A stretch of DNA of 33,019 nucleotides from Methyloglobulus sp. (GTDB lineage Bacteria > Pseudomonadota > Gammaproteobacteria > Methylococcales > Methylomonadaceae). Where the stretch lies: assembly GCA_013141505.1 (NCBI GenBank), contig JABFQX010000029.1:1-33019 (forward strand), in the 5' to 3' direction. The notes beneath the pieces are model-generated. The model was given only the letters and a program-made list of their open reading frames with translations. It was not told the DNA's origin and ran no database searches. A program made the translations under genes and the position numbers. Of the stretch, positions 31,239 through 33,019 are shown one piece after another; position 1 is the stretch's first letter; every line of letters starts with the position of its first letter.

Positions 31239-31856
31239 TTAAGTATCAAACAAATGCTGAAAAGCCAGAGCTGATTGTTCGGGGTCACGGTCAAATACAC
31301 CACCGATAACGGCCAGTAAATCGGCACCCGCTGAAATCAATTGTCCGCCATTTTCGGGCAGTATTCCACCGATGGCAACTATCGGAACATGCAATGCCGC
31401 TTGAGCTTGGCGCAAAGTGTCTATGTCGGCAGAGGCAGCTAATGGTTTCGATCCGGAATTAAAGAAGCGACCAAAAGCGACATAAGTGGCACCGAGGTTT
31501 TGTGCGTTCAATGCCCGATCAAGATCGTTGTAGCAGGAAATGCCGACAATAGCGGAGCTTCCCAAACGGTATCTAGCTGCAATGATTTCGCTATCGTCTT
31601 TACCCAAATGAACGCCATCCGCCTTGGCGCTGAGGGCAAGTTCCACGTCATCATTGATGATCAGCGGAATGTTATGTTCATGGCAGAGTTTAACCAGTTC
31701 ACGGGCAACGTAGGGCGCGTTGGCGGGGTTTTTATCCCGGTATTGAATGGCTGCTGCGCCGCCTTGAATAGCCGCCGCCACGGCATCGAAAAGGGCTTCG
31801 GCGGTTTTTCCGGTTTGGGTTATGCCATACAGTCCGCGATCTGGAAAGGCAATCAT
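31239..31856 (-). CDS. thiE: Thiamine-phosphate synthase (ThiE)
   Basis: A 205-residue cytosolic TIM-barrel enzyme joining HMP-diphosphate and thiazole phosphate to give thiamin phosphate. Diagnostic parts are YGITQTG, AAIQYRDKN, LIINDDVELALSAKADGVHLGKDD, and the closing VAIGGILPENGGQLISAGADLLAVIGGVF. It starts within the end of thiD (ATGA overlap) and is followed nine bases later by soxX. It is slightly shorter than E. coli ThiE, within the normal range. Confidence 0.95.
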   Translation of the reverse strand: MIAFPDRGLYGITQTGKTAEALFDAVAAAIQGGAAAIQYRDKNPANAPYVARELVKLCHEHNIPLIINDDVELALSAKADGVHLGKDDSEIIAARYRLGSSAIVGISCYNDLDRALNAQNLGATYVAFGRFFNSGSKPLAASADIDTLRQAQAALHVPIVAIGGILPENGGQLISAGADLLAVIGGVFDRDPEQSALAFQHLFDT

Positions 31857-32641
31857 TCATCATCCACCCAGAACAAGCGATTGGGAATATGTTGGCCTTT
31901 ACCAGGCTGGTAGCCTGCGGCCAATGAATCCCAAGTATATTCCTGGGCTTCTGCGATAGCTTGCAAAGGATCCAGGTTCTGCGCCAGCAAAGCCGCAATG
32001 CTGGCGGCGAGCGTACAACCGGAGCCGTGATAACTGTAGGGCAGCCGATTCCAGCGGTAAGTCTCGCTATTGCGGCCATCATGAAAAAGCTGGTTGCTGA
32101 CATCGGTTGTCGCCTCGTGGGCGCCGGTGATCAGCACGTAATCACAGCCTTGTTCCAATAGCCATAAGCCGCATGGATTAAGCTCGTCCAGCCCGCTTAA
32201 TCTGCGCGCTTCCTGGCTGTTGGGAGTCAGGATAGTGGTGCAGGGCAGGAGCAAGTCGATAATTTGGGCGATCAATTGCTTGTCCGACAAGTCAGCGCCA
32301 CCGCCTGCCGCCAGCACAGGATCAAGTACGACCGGGATATGTGGGTGCAATTTTAAAACGGTGTGGATTGCCTGGACAGTATCGGAATGGCCGAGCAATC
32401 CGATTTTGATGGCTTTGATGGGGATGTCGGCCAGCAGGGTATTGGCTTGGCTGATGATGTCGTCGGGGCGTTGGGGGATAAGTTTCTTGACGTTGTGCGT
32501 ATCCTGCTCTGTCAGTGCCGTTATGACGCTGGTGGCATGGCAACCGTGGCTGGCAATGGCTTGAATGTCCGCCTGGATGCCTGCTCCGCCGCTGGGATCG
32601 TGGCCGGAAAATGTTAGCACAGCGGGAAGATTGCTTCTCAT
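31853..32641 (-). CDS. thiD: Hydroxymethylpyrimidine/phosphomethylpyrimidine kinase (ThiD)
   Basis: A 262-residue ribokinase-fold enzyme that phosphorylates HMP twice for thiamin synthesis. TFSGHDPSGGAGIQADIQA binds the pyrimidine; HGCHATSVITALTEQDT and DPVLAAGGGADL are typical; YHGSGCTLAASIAALLA carries the anion hole and catalytic region (a GSGC version). It opens the thiD-thiE-sox run. I looked for a TPP riboswitch upstream and saw none. Confidence 0.95.
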   Translation of the reverse strand: MRSNLPAVLTFSGHDPSGGAGIQADIQAIASHGCHATSVITALTEQDTHNVKKLIPQRPDDIISQANTLLADIPIKAIKIGLLGHSDTVQAIHTVLKLHPHIPVVLDPVLAAGGGADLSDKQLIAQIIDLLLPCTTILTPNSQEARRLSGLDELNPCGLWLLEQGCDYVLITGAHEATTDVSNQLFHDGRNSETYRWNRLPYSYHGSGCTLAASIAALLAQNLDPLQAIAEAQEYTWDSLAAGYQPGKGQHIPNRLFWVDDE

Positions 32642-33019
32642 GTCTATCAGGCGGATGCACTCAGGGAAGGGCGGGGTAAATTCGGCCTAGCTTTGGTTTG
32701 GCTATAAGTTTTACGAAGAAGACAGCGTTAATCATCTTCAATAAAAAAATTTCGGTTTGTACGCAAAACTTATGGCCTTTTATAAATATAACTCAGGTGG
32801 TTTTGTTTTTAGGTAAAAGCAACAATATCTTTTTCAATAGTCCGTAGCCGATTTCAATAATTATTTTTCGTTTAATAACTAATAAATAGCTTAACAAGCC
32901 CATCAACAAGCCATAAAAGAGTTTAGTGATGGGGGAAATGGTTTGTAGGGCGGCTGCGCTTCCGGCAGCGCCAGGCTGCACAGGTGCTTTTTGCACGGCG
33001 ACCTTGGCGGGTTCGTAGG
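32642..33019. other. Gene-free end of the window with repeat-like sequence
   Basis: No convincing gene. A minus-strand frame from 32996 to 32793 would code for 67 residues with a hydrophobic stretch, but the 5' part (32940-33019, with CTGCGCTTCCGGCAGCGCC and ending in GGCGGGTTCGTAGG) looks like a dispersed repeat, so I take the frame as chance. The thiD promoter should lie within the first ~150 bases. Confidence 0.45.

Noticed and set aside
32642-32792. TPP riboswitch before thiD
   Set aside because: The expected CTGAGA and the ACCTGA...GGRTAATGCC-type elements are missing on the minus strand.
32793-32996. 67-residue ORF at the right edge
   Set aside because: Its N-terminal part is coded by what looks like a dispersed repeat, and the hydrophobic part comes from A/T-rich sequence. 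No ribosome-binding site is visible.

Overview
The window reads as a chromosomal segment of a gammaproteobacterium. The evidence is the GspA/GspB pair, an E. coli-type FabI, the YciB-YciI-BolA-PPIase cluster, a YadG/YadH exporter, type IVa pilins with a TfpX/TfpZ accessory protein, and sigma-54-type pilin control. A soxXYZA set points to a sulfur-oxidising or mixotrophic lineage such as Methylococcales or Thiotrichales relatives. That lineage is inference: there is no rRNA or methane-oxidation gene here to settle it.

Layout. 1-521: no gene, but dense short palindromic repeats. 522-2932 (-): gspA/exeA then gspB, type II secretion assembly factors. 3062-3961 (+): a DUF3014 membrane protein. 4199-6549 (-): dcd with a CPBP protease, and a DUF1244 gene overlapping a methyltransferase gene. 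6845-9000 (+): a tight operon yciB-yciI-bolA-PPIase lipoprotein closed by an intrinsic terminator. 9377-10543: a secreted GlcG/HbpS-like protein and a small membrane protein. 10592-11374 (-): fabI. 11437-14560 (+): a peptide-type ABC binding lipoprotein and one permease, with no second permease or ATPase following.

14571-21470 is an accessory island. It holds two vapBC pairs, one brnTA pair, a PIN-domain gene broken by an in-frame stop, an Uma2 nuclease gene, two paralogous pilin genes (one beside tfpX, the other behind a sigma-54-like promoter), and several MITE-like elements. Two copies of one ~170-bp element with 38-bp terminal inverted repeats flank brnTA. A decayed 61-bp copy of the permease 3' end lies on the far side of the first vapBC pair.

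21695-29039 returns to core-like genes: a secreted dihaem peroxidase, ppx followed by an unknown membrane-anchored protein, divergent yadGH with a terminator, a secreted protein with a PEP-CTERM-like tail, and an unknown 144-residue protein. 29170-32641 (-) is a compact run thiD-thiE-soxX-soxY-soxZ-soxA, so thiamin synthesis and the periplasmic thiosulfate-binding Sox proteins are probably cotranscribed. The last ~380 bases hold no convincing gene.

I saw no tRNA, rRNA, CRISPR array, phage or full-length transposase gene. I did not find a clearly new multi-gene system. The strongest leads are the repeat-flanked toxin-antitoxin island, the broken PIN gene, the orphaned ABC half-operon, the thi-sox linkage and the unknown protein paired with ppx.
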